A stretch of 40,136 nt of DNA from contig CAJAYO010000869.1 in NCBI GenBank assembly GCA_903948415.1, forward strand, positions 1-40,136, in the 5' to 3' direction. Below the pieces are notes generated by a model that had not been told where the DNA came from, ran no database searches, and was given only the letters and a program-made list of their open reading frames with translations. This DNA comes from an uncultured Opitutia bacterium (lineage in GTDB: Bacteria; Verrucomicrobiota; Verrucomicrobiia; Opitutales; Opitutaceae). Both the position numbers and the translations under genes were made by a program. Below, piece after piece: positions 1-8,107 of the stretch. The stretch's first letter is position 1. Every line of letters begins with the position of its first letter.

Positions 1-527
1 AGGCCGAAGACGTCGCGGTCGCGGAGGGCGGGCTGTTGCGCGCGGAGACGGCGGTAGAGGATTTGGCCGAGGGCGAAGGCGAGGTTGGAGAGTTGGATCA
101 GAACGACGCCGGTGGCCGTGCCGGCGGTGGGCACGGATTTTACGACGATCGCGGCGCCACCGAGGACGGCGAGCAAGGCGGCGAGGAGTGCGCGGACGCG
201 GAGCGTGCGGTCAAAGGCGTCGGCGAGGAGCGTGACGAAAATGGGGGTCGTGAGCGTGAGCAGCGCGACCTCGTGGGCGGCGAGGAAGCGGAAGCTCTCG
301 TTGTAGGCGAGATACATGAGGCCGAACTGCACGGCGCCGATTCCGGCGAGCGCGAAGGCGGTGCGCGGGGCGAGTCCGCGGAGGCGCAGGAACGGGAGGA
401 AGACGAGGAGCGCGAGGCCGAGGCGGGTGGCGGAGAGAAAGGTGCCGTCGATGCCGCCGCCGGAGAGATGCTTGATGAGGCCGAAGGAGAAGGCCCAGAG
501 GAGGGAGACGAGGAGGAGGAGAGGCAT
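1..527 (-). CDS. EamA/DMT-family transporter, partial (C-terminus outside window)
   Basis: Reading from the ATG at 527 down to the window edge gives about 175 residues without a stop. The protein is almost entirely hydrophobic, with helices separated by short basic turns. It opens with PLLLLVSLLWAFSFGLIK, the start typical of EamA-domain drug/metabolite transporters, and continues through a helix containing FGLMYLAYNESF and a loop with TPIFVTLLAD, both usual in the first EamA repeat. About half of a usual 290-300-residue protein is visible, roughly five transmembrane segments. The family exports or imports amino acids, nucleosides and other small metabolites across the inner membrane; substrate cannot be told. 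The high-GC antisense frame over the same stretch is a shadow. Confidence 0.8.
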   Translation of the reverse strand, partial: MPLLLLVSLLWAFSFGLIKHLSGGGIDGTFLSATRLGLALLVFLPFLRLRGLAPRTAFALAGIGAVQFGLMYLAYNESFRFLAAHEVALLTLTTPIFVTLLADAFDRTLRVRALLAALLAVLGGAAIVVKSVPTAGTATGVVLIQLSNLAFALGQILYRRLRAQQPALRDRDVFG

Positions 528-531
528 GGGG

Positions 532-996
532 CTAAATGGCTGGCACTTTCTTCGTGCGGTTGAGGCACAGGAGAGGCGCGCCGAAGCCAATGCTGAGCGA
601 GGCCAAGAAGATCGGCCACATGGAATCATGGGGCCGATACCAAGCGTCCAAAATCACCTCACGGTTGCGGGTTTGGCCCATCCTCACGTCTGCGCCGATT
701 TCGAAATATCCTCCGAAGGACCGCTTGCCGCTGAGCTCCCGCTTCACTTGTCGCGGGGCGAAATACACGAAGAAGGGATGGCGGATTACGAAGCTCGGGC
801 GTTTGCCTTGGCGGTCGGGTGGGGCGGAATCAGGGCGCACAACGCGAGCAGTTCCCAAAGGCACAGGCGGATTGAAGGCGAATTCGTTGCCCCGAGAGAT
901 GGCGGACGCGGATAGCCAGGAGGCGCCGGAGATCGGCAACATGACGCCCATTATTCTGTTCCTCAAAGAAGGCTTCCGTGTGGCGGCTGCGTCCAT
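532..996 (-). CDS. Small membrane protein, DUF3592-like
   Basis: 154 residues. A short hydrophobic stretch lies near residues 14-32 and a clear transmembrane helix near the C-terminus (MWPIFLASLSIGFGAPLLCL), enclosing a polar domain. The end of that domain (GADV..., EVILDAWYRP, then the helix) resembles DUF3592 proteins, where a G-D-V / P-x-x-A-L / W pattern precedes the second helix. Function is unknown. The start ATG is three bases after the stop of the upstream ABC permease gene and in the same frame, so translational coupling is likely. Codon use is less GC3-rich than in the neighbours. The family call is pattern-based and weak; that it is a real gene is more likely than not. Confidence 0.5.
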   Translation of the reverse strand: MDAAATRKPSLRNRIMGVMLPISGASWLSASAISRGNEFAFNPPVPLGTARVVRPDSAPPDRQGKRPSFVIRHPFFVYFAPRQVKRELSGKRSFGGYFEIGADVRMGQTRNREVILDAWYRPHDSMWPIFLASLSIGFGAPLLCLNRTKKVPAI

Positions 997-999
997 TGC

Positions 1000-2694
1000 T
1001 CACACCCGGAAAATCGCCCCGAGTTTTTTGCCGAGCAGCAGGCTCATCCCGACGATGGTGACGCCGAGAAAAACCATGGCCCAGACGCCGAGGGCGCTGG
1101 CGAGGTACTTGCCGTCGCCGAGGAGTTGGAAGAGTTCCATGATCGCTTTCGTGATCGGATAGTAGAGCTGTTTTTGGGCGAGGATGAGGGAGTCGCTCAC
1201 CTCCAGCATGGCGAAGGCGAAGGCGAGCAGGCCGCCGGCGATGAGGTTGGCGGCGATGAGCGGGAGCGTAATTTTGATCAGCGCTTTGAGGGGCGGGCAG
1301 CCGAGGTTTTGTGCGGCTTCCTCGAGGGTCTCGCTCGTCTGCTGGAAACCCGCGGCGGCGGCGCGCACGACGTAGGGCAGGCGGCGGACGGAGTAGGCGA
1401 TGATGAGGAGAATCGTGGGATCGCGGACGGGATTGAGGAACGAGAAGAATTTTCCTTCCTGGGACATCGCGAGGTAGCCGAAGGCGAGGACGAGGCCGGG
1501 GACGGCGAGGGGGAGCATCGCGAGGAAGTCGAGGATCTGGCGGCCCGCGAGTTTGGAGCGGACGACGACGTAGGCGATGGCGATGCCGAGGACGAGGTCG
1601 ATGAGGGTGGCGATGCTGGCGAACTTGAGGCTGTTGGCGATGGCGGGGACGGTGAGATCGTGGCCGAGGGCGAGGGCGAAATTGTCGAGGGTGTAGTCTT
1701 GCGGGAGGACGGTGCCATACCAGTCGCGCGAGAAGGCGACGAGCACGACGCCGAGGTGCGGGAGCACGGCGACGAAGGTGACGCCGGCGAAGAGGGCGGT
1801 GCAGGCCCAGGCGGCGGGGCGGGGCAGGGGGCGCGGACCGCCGGAGCTCGTGGCCTTGGCCATCATGGCGTAGCCGGCGCCGCCAAAGAGGCCCTTGCCG
1901 ACGGCGTAGAGGGCGACGGAGGCGGCGAGCATCACGGAGACGAGGGCGTAGGGGAACGGGTTGCCGCCGATATCCTTGAGGCCGTAGTAAATTTGGACGC
2001 TGGTGACCTGCGCGTAGTCGAAGACGAGCGGCGTGCCGAGTTCGGTGAAGGCCCAGATGAAGACGATGGTGCCGCCGGCGAAGAGGCCGGGCATGATGAG
2101 GGGGAGGGTGATTTTGCGGAAGCGGCGGAAGCCGGTGCAGCCGAGATTTTCCGCGGCCTCCTCCATGGCGGGATCGATGTTGGCGAGGGCGGCGACGGCG
2201 TTGAGGTAGATGATCGGGTAGAGCGAGAGCGCCTCGACGACGGCGACGCCCCAGAATTGGTTGGCCGCGAACCAGTCGATGGTCGCGGTCGGGGCGAGCA
2301 GGCCGAGGTGGTGGAGGAGGGCGTTGAGCGCGCCGGATTGGCCGAAGATTTGTTTGATGCCGATGGCGCCGACGAAGGGCGGTAGAATCATCGGGATCAG
2401 AACGAGGGAGCCGAGGAGGCCCTTGAGCGGGAAGATGAAGCGGTCGGTGACGAATGCGAGCGGGAGGGCGAGGAGGAGGGCGAGGGTGGTCGCGGCGCAG
2501 GCGAGGAAAAAGGAGTTGCGCAGGCCGCCGAGGTAGATCGGGTCGGAGAGGAGCGCGGTCAGGTAGGCGAAGGTCAGGTGACCGTCGGCGTCGATGAAGC
2601 CGCCCTTGAGGATTTGGAAAATCGGCCAGAGGAAAAACGCGGCGAAAAACGCGGCGGTGAGGGCAAACACGAGTCGCGCGAACGACGGGGACAT
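1000..2694 (-). CDS. ABC transporter permease, two fused domains (iron(III)/FbpB-like)
   Basis: 564 residues, the usual length for FbpB/ThiP-type permeases that carry two BPD_transp_1 domains in one chain. Each half has its own EAA loop for docking the ATPase: EEAAENLGCTGFRRFRKITL in the first half and EEAAQNLGCPPLKALIKITL in the second, each followed by P-L-I. About twelve hydrophobic helices are visible. The family moves ferric iron, thiamine, 2-aminoethylphosphonate or similar solutes through the inner membrane. No ATPase or binding protein for it lies next to it: upstream is a divergent outer-membrane protein, downstream a small membrane protein and an EamA transporter. Partners must therefore be encoded elsewhere. 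The substrate is not decided by sequence; the neighbouring metal genes make iron or another metal plausible. Confidence 0.88.
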   Translation of the reverse strand: MSPSFARLVFALTAAFFAAFFLWPIFQILKGGFIDADGHLTFAYLTALLSDPIYLGGLRNSFFLACAATTLALLLALPLAFVTDRFIFPLKGLLGSLVLIPMILPPFVGAIGIKQIFGQSGALNALLHHLGLLAPTATIDWFAANQFWGVAVVEALSLYPIIYLNAVAALANIDPAMEEAAENLGCTGFRRFRKITLPLIMPGLFAGGTIVFIWAFTELGTPLVFDYAQVTSVQIYYGLKDIGGNPFPYALVSVMLAASVALYAVGKGLFGGAGYAMMAKATSSGGPRPLPRPAAWACTALFAGVTFVAVLPHLGVVLVAFSRDWYGTVLPQDYTLDNFALALGHDLTVPAIANSLKFASIATLIDLVLGIAIAYVVVRSKLAGRQILDFLAMLPLAVPGLVLAFGYLAMSQEGKFFSFLNPVRDPTILLIIAYSVRRLPYVVRAAAAGFQQTSETLEEAAQNLGCPPLKALIKITLPLIAANLIAGGLLAFAFAMLEVSDSLILAQKQLYYPITKAIMELFQLLGDGKYLASALGVWAMVFLGVTIVGMSLLLGKKLGAIFRV

Positions 2695-2806
2695 CGGGGC
2701 GGAGTGTGCGGGGCGGGCGCCGCGCGCGGCAAGGGGGAAAGCGGCGGGCGGGCCGCGACTTTGGGCTGGCTCAGCCGCGGGCGGATCGCGGACACTGCGG
2801 CACCGT

Positions 2807-3565
2807 ATGAAGCTCCTTTACGTTCTTGGGTTGGTTGCCGGGATCGCGCCGCTCGCCGGCCAAGTCACCGAGACGCCGGACACGGTGGCGCCGGGAAAAT
2901 TTTTGATGCGGATGGACGCGATCTCGGTCGGGCTGAACCGGGACCGCACGGAGCCGAACTCGTTTACCGCGCTGGGCGTCGCGACGACGTTGCTGGCGAC
3001 GGGGCTCACGCGGGACGTGGATGCGCAGGTAGGCCTGCAGTTTTTTGCGCGGCAGTCTTATCAGTTCAAGGGCGTGCGGACGACGCACTCGGGGTTGGGT
3101 GACGTGACGGTGCGGGCGAAGTGGACCTATTTGCGGAACGAAAAAATCGGGGCGGCGGCGGCGGTGATCCCGTTTATCAAGGTGCCGACGAGCACGGGAG
3201 GCGTGGGCAACGAGCACGTCGAGGGCGGGATTATTTTCCCGTGGGCGATGTCGCTGGGCACGGGCACGGTGGCGGGGGCGATGGCGGAGTGGGACGTGCT
3301 GCGCAACGACGCGAACAACGGCTACGATTCGCGGTGGTTCACGAGTGCGTTTCTGCGGCAGGCCATCATCGGACCATGGGGCGCGTATGCGGAGGCGACC
3401 TTCGGCGTGTCGTCGTCGACGTCGTCGAGTTTCCTGGGCTCGCTGGGCGGGGGCGCGACGTGGGACTGGTCGAAGGCGCTGCAACTCGACTACGGAATCA
3501 GCCGGGGGCTGGGCAACCGGGCGACCGACTGGATGCACACGCTGCGGTTGCGGTGGGAGTTTTGA
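2807..3565 (+). CDS. Outer-membrane beta-barrel protein, MetA-pathway/transporter-like
   Basis: 252 residues starting MKLLYVLGLVAGIAPLAGQ, a short signal peptide. The mature part is made of alternating-pattern beta strands and ends in LRLRWEF, with a C-terminal phenylalanine typical of outer-membrane barrels. Internal phrases such as GLGDVTVRAKWTYL, GAAAAVIPFIKVPTSTGG and ALQLDYGISRGLG match the Phenol_MetA_deg (PF13557) 'transporter' family, whose members are presumed passive outer-membrane channels. It is divergent from the ABC permease (112-nt gap) and convergent with the MntR-type repressor. A second protein of the same broad type lies on the repressor's other side at 4356. A role in metal or siderophore passage is inferred only from the context. 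Confidence 0.72.
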   Translation: MKLLYVLGLVAGIAPLAGQVTETPDTVAPGKFLMRMDAISVGLNRDRTEPNSFTALGVATTLLATGLTRDVDAQVGLQFFARQSYQFKGVRTTHSGLGDVTVRAKWTYLRNEKIGAAAAVIPFIKVPTSTGGVGNEHVEGGIIFPWAMSLGTGTVAGAMAEWDVLRNDANNGYDSRWFTSAFLRQAIIGPWGAYAEATFGVSSSTSSSFLGSLGGGATWDWSKALQLDYGISRGLGNRATDWMHTLRLRWEF

Positions 3566-3610
3566 GGCGGGCCGGGCCGGCGGCGCACGGTGGCGGGACG
3601 ATAGCCGGAA

Positions 3611-4273
3611 CTACCGGGTGGGCTGCACGAGGATTTTGCCGGCGGCGGCCAGACCGAGGGCGAGCGGGCGGCCGGCGTTTTTTTTGGCGGTGACGAGGCC
3701 GGAGGCGAGGTTGCGCTCGGTCACGCGGACGGTTTCGCCGGGCAGCAGGCCGTTCTGCACAGCGAACTGGAGGAACTCGGCCGACTGGTCGGTGATGCGG
3801 ACGATGCGGAGGGCTTTTTCCACGACGCAGGTGGCGAGGGTGGCGTAGACCTGGGAGTCGAGTTTGCCCTGGCGGCTCGGGATCGGATCGCCGTGGGGGT
3901 CGGTCTCGGGGTGGCCGAGGAGTGCGTCGAGGCGGTCGAGGACTTCGTCGGAGATGGCGTGTTCGAGCTGCTCGGCTTCGGTGTCGACGGCGGCCCAGTC
4001 CATTTTGAGGACGTTGACGAGGAAGCATTCGACGAGGCGGTGCTTGCGGAGGACGTTGAGCGCGACGCGGCGGCCCTCGGCGGTGAGGCGGACGCCCTGG
4101 CGCGGGCGGTGCTCGACATGGCCGGAGTCGGCGAGGGCTTTGACCATGGTGGTCACCGTGCCGGGCACGACGGCGAGGGCCTCGGCGAGCGCACCCATCG
4201 GCACCAGCTCCTCGCCTCCCTCCGAGAGCAGCAGCATGTGCTTGAGGTAATTTTCGACGGTGCTCGTGGCCAT
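3611..4273 (-). CDS. mntR: DtxR/MntR-family metal-dependent repressor
   Basis: 220 residues. Residues 1-65 form the winged HTH (STVENYLKHMLLLSEG... VPGTVTTMVKALADSGHV). Residues 66-140 carry the metal-binding/dimerisation domain, including KHRLVE (H78, E82) and EAEQLEHAISDEV (E101, E104, H105). The C-terminus is an SH3-like FeoA domain. In this family a Cys (DtxR, iron) or Glu (MntR, manganese) occupies the position of E101, so Glu points to a manganese-type sensor. However, the N-terminal Asp8/Glu11 ligands of Bacillus MntR correspond here to Asn8 and Lys11. The gene is divergent from the mnt operon and a perfect palindrome lies between them, so autoregulation and control of the importer are likely. 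The ribosome binding site is weak. Confidence 0.92.
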   Translation of the reverse strand: MATSTVENYLKHMLLLSEGGEELVPMGALAEALAVVPGTVTTMVKALADSGHVEHRPRQGVRLTAEGRRVALNVLRKHRLVECFLVNVLKMDWAAVDTEAEQLEHAISDEVLDRLDALLGHPETDPHGDPIPSRQGKLDSQVYATLATCVVEKALRIVRITDQSAEFLQFAVQNGLLPGETVRVTERNLASGLVTAKKNAGRPLALGLAAAGKILVQPTR

Positions 4274-4317
4274 GTTCGGGAGATAGGGCCGCGCGGATTT
4301 GATGCAACCAAAGATTT

Positions 4318-4335
4318 ATTTTGACTAATCAAAAT
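4318..4335. promoter_or_regulatory. Candidate MntR operator (18-bp palindrome)
   Basis: ATTTTGACTAATCAAAAT: two perfect 7-bp arms (ATTTTGA/TCAAAAT) around CTAA, AT-rich inside very GC-rich DNA. It lies 45 nt upstream of the repressor start and 20 nt upstream of the first operon gene. Size, symmetry and position are those expected of a DtxR/MntR box that represses both divergent units when metal is bound. Binding is inferred. Confidence 0.75.
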
Positions 4336-4355
4336 CACGATCCATAACCGCCCGC

Positions 4356-5222
4356 ATGGTGACGCATTGCTTCGGCCGATCCCTCGTTCGTCATGCCGCC
4401 GCCGGCGGGCTGATGTGCGCCGGTCTGGCCGGGGCGGCGCCGCCGGCCCCGGAGCGGGCCGACAAGAGCGGGTTTACGTTTTTCAATCCCACGCCGGATG
4501 CGCTGCTGCGGGAGCTGGCGACGGACCGGCCGGATGCGACGGAGAGTCCGTTGACCGTCGATGCGGGGCGCGTGCAGGTGGAAATGGATTTTGCGAACAG
4601 GACGCGGAACCGGCTCGACGGGGTGCGCACGACGGGGTGGGCGGTGGCGCCGTTCAACCTGCGCCTCGGGCTGACGCCGTGTTTCGAGTTGGGCGTATTC
4701 GTGGCGCCGTGGCAGCGCGAGACCGAGCGACCCCGGGTCGGGCCGAAAGAGAAACGCTCCGGCTTCGGCGACACGACGGTGCGGGGGAAGCTCAACCTCG
4801 GGGGCAACGACGGCGGGCCGTTGGCGTGGGGACTGATGGCGGATCTCAAGCGGCCGACGGCGTCGGGCGGTGTCAGCAACGGGACGTGCGAGGGCGCGCT
4901 CACATTGCCGGTGGCGTTTGAGCTCGGGGGCGGCTGGGAGGGTGGGGCGATGACTTTGGTCGAGCTGCGCCACACGGGCGGCGGCGATTATCGCGCGGTG
5001 GGGGGGAACACGGTCACGGTGGGGCACGAGATTGCCGGGAGACTGGGCGGCTTCGTGGAGTTGACCTCGGCGGCCGGCGACGGCGCGCATGTCGCGACGT
5101 GCAACGGCGGGCTGACGTATCGGGTGGGGCGTGACGGGCAGGTCGACGGCGGGGTCAATCTGGGCCTTTCGCGCGGCGCTCCCGACGTGCAGGTGTTTGC
5201 CGGGATTGCGCGACGGTTTTGA
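4356..5222 (+). CDS. Outer-membrane beta-barrel protein in Mn-import operon
   Basis: 288 residues. The N-terminal signal peptide (about residues 1-27) ends near GLAGAAPPAP. The mature start contains TDRPDATESPLTVDAGRVQVE, common to PF13557-like 'transporter' proteins, followed by strand-rich sequence with GFGDTTVRGKLNLGG and WGLMADLKRPTASGG. It ends in FAGIARRF, again a C-terminal Phe of an outer-membrane barrel. It lies directly behind the palindromic operator and nine bases before the binding-protein gene, so it is the first gene of the manganese operon. An outer-membrane manganese channel is the natural inference, comparable in role (not necessarily in homology) to MnoP of Bradyrhizobium. 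The start has no strong Shine-Dalgarno sequence. Confidence 0.75.
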   Translation: MVTHCFGRSLVRHAAAGGLMCAGLAGAAPPAPERADKSGFTFFNPTPDALLRELATDRPDATESPLTVDAGRVQVEMDFANRTRNRLDGVRTTGWAVAPFNLRLGLTPCFELGVFVAPWQRETERPRVGPKEKRSGFGDTTVRGKLNLGGNDGGPLAWGLMADLKRPTASGGVSNGTCEGALTLPVAFELGGGWEGGAMTLVELRHTGGGDYRAVGGNTVTVGHEIAGRLGGFVELTSAAGDGAHVATCNGGLTYRVGRDGQVDGGVNLGLSRGAPDVQVFAGIARRF

Positions 5223-5231
5223 TCGTTGACC

Positions 5232-6164
5232 ATGAACCCTCCTTTTTTTCCTCAGGCTGCCCGGCAGGGAACCGCGCGTGCGCTCCGTTGCGCGGCGGTG
5301 GCGCTCCTCGTGGGGTGGGTCCCCTGTCACGGTGCGGCGGGCAAGAAGCGCATCGTGACCACGTTTACGATTATCCAGGACATGGCGCAGAACGTCGCGG
5401 GCGAGGCGGCGACCGTCGAGTCGATCACGAAGCCGGGCGCGGAAATCCACGGCTACGAACCGACCCCGCAGGACATCGTGAAGGCGCAGAAGGCCGACCT
5501 CGTGCTGTGGAACGGGTTGAACCTTGAGCGGTGGTTCGAACGCTTCTTTGGCAATCTGAAGAGCGTGCCCAGCGCGGTGCTGACGGAGGGGATTTCGCCG
5601 ATGGGCATCGAAGAGGGGCCGTATGTCGGAAAGCCGAACCCGCACGCGTGGATGTCGCCGCGCAACGCCGTCATCTACGTGGAGAACATCCGCAAGGCGC
5701 TGGTGAAGCTCGATCCGGCGAACACGGCGACCTACAACGCCAACGCGGCGGCCTACACGGCGAAGTTCACCGCCATCGAGACGAGCGTGCGCGCGGAACT
5801 GGAAAAGATTCCGGCGGAGCGCCGCTGGCTGGTGTCGAGCGAGGGGGCGTTTCCCTACCTGGCGCGGAACTTCGGCATGAAGGAATTGTTTCTCTGGGCG
5901 GTGAACGCCGACCAGCAGGGGACGCCGCAGCAGGTGCGCAAAGTCATCGACGGCGTGCGGCAGCACCGCATCCCGGTCGTGTTCAGCGAAAGCACGGTGA
6001 GTCCCAAGCCCGTGCAGCAGGTGGCGCGGGAGACGGGGGCGCGTTACGGCGGCGTGCTCTACGTCGACTCGTTGACGGATGCGAAGGGCCCGGCGCCGAC
6101 GTATTTGAAACTGATGGACTACAATGCGCGGACGATCGTGAAAGGGTTCCTCGGCCATGAGTGA
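5232..6164 (+). CDS. mntA: Metal ABC transporter substrate-binding protein, Mn/Fe type (TroA/PsaA/SitA family)
   Basis: 310 residues from the ATG at 5232; a TTG two codons upstream is in frame but less likely. A signal peptide (about residues 1-35) is followed by [17 protein letters not shown]. The four metal ligands of the cluster A-I family are visible: H73 (EIHGYEP), H138 (NPHAWMS), E204 (SSEGAFPYL) and D279 (YVDSLTD). Glu as third ligand is characteristic of Mn/Fe binders such as PsaA, MntC and SitA, whereas Zn binders usually have His there. The long His-rich loop of ZnuA is absent. It delivers periplasmic Mn(II) to the permease encoded downstream. The last codons overlap the ATPase gene by eight bases. 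Confidence 0.93.
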   Translation: MNPPFFPQAARQGTARALRCAAVALLVGWVPCHGAAGKKRIVTTFTIIQDMAQNVAGEAATVESITKPGAEIHGYEPTPQDIVKAQKADLVLWNGLNLERWFERFFGNLKSVPSAVLTEGISPMGIEEGPYVGKPNPHAWMSPRNAVIYVENIRKALVKLDPANTATYNANAAAYTAKFTAIETSVRAELEKIPAERRWLVSSEGAFPYLARNFGMKELFLWAVNADQQGTPQQVRKVIDGVRQHRIPVVFSESTVSPKPVQQVARETGARYGGVLYVDSLTDAKGPAPTYLKLMDYNARTIVKGFLGHE

Positions 6165-7086
6165 CGCGCCGCAGGCAAAAGCCGCCCCGGGCGAGATGAG
6201 TGTGCGGGTGAGTGCGGTCACGGTGAGCTACCCGAATGGCAACGTGGCGCTGCGCGACGCGTCGTTTGCGCTCGCGGGCGGTTCGATCTGTGCCCTCGTG
6301 GGCGTGAACGGCAGCGGGAAATCCACGCTGTTCAAGGCGATCATGGGGTTGCTCAAGCCGGTCGCGGGCACGGTGACGATCGCCGGCCGGCCGGTGAAGG
6401 TGGCGTTGAAACAGAACCTCGTGGCCTACGTGCCGCAGGCCGAGGAGGTCGATTGGAGTTTTCCGGTCAGCGTGTGGGACGTGGTGTTGATGGGCCGGTA
6501 CGGCTACATGAATTTTATGCGGACCCCGCGGGCGGAGGACCGGCGCATCGCGGAGGAGAGCCTGCGGCGGGTCGGCATGCTGGAGTTTCGCGAACGGCAG
6601 ATCGGCGAACTGTCGGGCGGGCAGCGCAAGCGGGTCTTTCTCGCCCGGGCCTTGGCCCAACGCGGGCGGGTCATCTTGTTGGACGAGCCCTTCACCGGGG
6701 TGGATGTGAACACAGAGACGGCGATCATCGCGCTCCTGCGGGAGCTGCGGAACGACGGGCACATCATCCTCGTCTCGACGCACAATCTGGGTTCGGTCCC
6801 GGAGTTCTGCGACCATGTCGTGCTGGTGAACCGCACGGTGTTGGCGGCGGGGCCGATCGGGGAGGTGTTTACCGAGGCGAATTTGCTCAGGACGTTTGGG
6901 GGCGTGTTGCGGCACTTCCGCTTCGACGAATCGACGGTGCAGAGCCATGATGGCCGGGCGGTGACCCTGCTGACCGACGACGAGCGCCCGCTGGTGTTTG
7001 GCAAAGGCGGGCACGTCGAATACAGCAAACGGGCGGAACACGCCGAGATCCTGAAAAAGCGCGCCGAGGGCGAGGAGGACGTGTGA
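6157..7086 (+). CDS. mntB: Manganese ABC transporter ATP-binding protein
   Basis: 309 residues with a complete ABC ATPase: Walker A GVNGSGKS at 49-56, Q-loop Gln near 94 ([10 protein letters not shown]), signature LSGGQ at 152-156, Walker B VILLDEP at 172-178, and an H-loop in VSTHNLGS. The [17 protein letters not shown] segment is typical of SitB/MntB/TroB ATPases of the manganese and zinc importers. About 60 residues beyond the usual core follow at the C-terminus, ending in a charged tail. It acts at the cytoplasmic face with the two permeases encoded downstream. Its start lies inside the end of mntA, so translation is probably coupled. Confidence 0.94.
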   Translation: MSDAPQAKAAPGEMSVRVSAVTVSYPNGNVALRDASFALAGGSICALVGVNGSGKSTLFKAIMGLLKPVAGTVTIAGRPVKVALKQNLVAYVPQAEEVDWSFPVSVWDVVLMGRYGYMNFMRTPRAEDRRIAEESLRRVGMLEFRERQIGELSGGQRKRVFLARALAQRGRVILLDEPFTGVDVNTETAIIALLRELRNDGHIILVSTHNLGSVPEFCDHVVLVNRTVLAAGPIGEVFTEANLLRTFGGVLRHFRFDESTVQSHDGRAVTLLTDDERPLVFGKGGHVEYSKRAEHAEILKKRAEGEEDV

Positions 7087-7237
7087 GAATTAAAATGAAA
7101 GGGAACGGGGGAGGGAAAGGGAGGGAGATCGTGGCGCGCCCCGGGAGAGGCGGGCGGGGCGCGAGTGGGCAGGCGGGTCGGTCCCGGCGCTCACGAGCAG
7201 GGCGACGCCGTGAAGCGCCGAGCGTCGGAGGTGGATC
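7087..7237 (+). other. Structured 151-nt spacer between mntB and mntC
   Basis: No gene. The sense strand first carries a purine tract with five G runs (7101-7103, 7107-7111, 7113-7115, 7119-7121, 7123-7125) separated by one to three bases, which meets the usual G-quadruplex pattern. Next comes a perfect 8-bp inverted repeat, CGCGCCCC at 7135-7142 and GGGGCGCG at 7156-7163. A good Shine-Dalgarno (GGAGGTG) precedes the mntC start at 7238. The gap is unusual in an operon whose other junctions overlap or are a few bases long. Confidence 0.6.
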
Positions 7238-8107
7238 ATGATCGAGACGCTGCTCACGCCGCTGCACTACGACTACATGCTGAAGGCGATCTTCGTGAGC
7301 GCCGTGATCGGGGGCGTGTGCGCGTTTCTGTCGTGCTTCATCACGCTGAAAGGTTGGTCGCTGATGGGCGACGCGCTGTCGCACTCGGTCGTGCCGGGTG
7401 TGGCCGTGGCCTATTATGCGGGCTGGCCCTTTGCCGCGGGGGCCTTTGTGACGGGGCTGCTGGCCGCGGTGGGGATGGGGTTCGTGAAGGCGAAAACCCG
7501 GCTGCGGGAAGATGCGGTCATCGGGGTGGTGTTCACGGCGTTTTTCGCGTTCGGGCTGCTGTTGATTTCGCTCTACCCGAGCCAGGTGGACCTGCGGTCG
7601 ATTGTGTTTGGCAACATTCTCGGCATCTCGAATCCGGACATTGTGCAGGTGCTCATCATCTCGGGGGGCACGCTGGTCGTGCTGGGTTTCAAGTGGCGCG
7701 ATCTCCTGCTGTTTTGCTTCGATCCGAACCAAGCGCGCGCGCTGGGGCTCAACACGACGGCGCTGCATTTCACGTTGCTGACGTTGCTGTCGGCGACGGC
7801 GGTGGCGGCGTTGCAGACGGTGGGCGCGTGCCTGGTGGTGGCGATGCTCGTCACGCCGGGGGCCACGGCGTATCTGTTGACGGACCGGTTCGGGAAGATG
7901 ATTGGCATCGCGACGTCAATGGGGGTGGGCACGTCGATCGTCGGGGCGTATGCGAGCTACTTTTTCGACGGTTCGACGGGCGGGTGCATCGTGACGTTGC
8001 AGAGCGCGCTCTTTGTCGCGGCGCTGGTCTTCGCGCCGAAACACGGGCTGATCGCGCAACGCACGCGGCGCCGCGCGGCGGGGCTCGCCGAGGAGTTACC
8101 CGGATGA
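7238..8107 (+). CDS. mntC: Manganese ABC transporter permease (first of two)
   Basis: 289 residues of the ABC-3 (ZnuB/SitC/TroC) permease family, with eight or so hydrophobic helices. Family landmarks include LKGWSLMGDALSHSVVPG near residue 40, DAVIGVVFTAFFAFGLL, the IVFGNILGIS loop, and VGACLVVAMLVTPGATAYLL, the region that contacts the ATPase. A strong Shine-Dalgarno GGAGGTG lies seven bases before the ATG. A longer open frame across this region in another phase belongs to the next permease and is not this gene. It is paired with the second permease at 8104, and the stop overlaps that start (ATGA). Two different permeases with one ATPase is the layout of Bacillus MntABCD, SitABCD and TroABCD. 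Confidence 0.93.
   Translation: MIETLLTPLHYDYMLKAIFVSAVIGGVCAFLSCFITLKGWSLMGDALSHSVVPGVAVAYYAGWPFAAGAFVTGLLAAVGMGFVKAKTRLREDAVIGVVFTAFFAFGLLLISLYPSQVDLRSIVFGNILGISNPDIVQVLIISGGTLVVLGFKWRDLLLFCFDPNQARALGLNTTALHFTLLTLLSATAVAALQTVGACLVVAMLVTPGATAYLLTDRFGKMIGIATSMGVGTSIVGAYASYFFDGSTGGCIVTLQSALFVAALVFAPKHGLIAQRTRRRAAGLAEELPG

Noticed and set aside
1126..2385. 419-residue plus-strand acidic open frame
   Set aside because: Glu/Gly/Asp repetition typical of the antisense of a hydrophobic GC-rich gene; the minus strand has two EAA loops.
7165..8103. In-frame extension upstream of mntD
   Set aside because: Overlaps mntC in another frame and is Gly/Ala/Arg-rich; the ATGA overlap at 8104 is the natural start.
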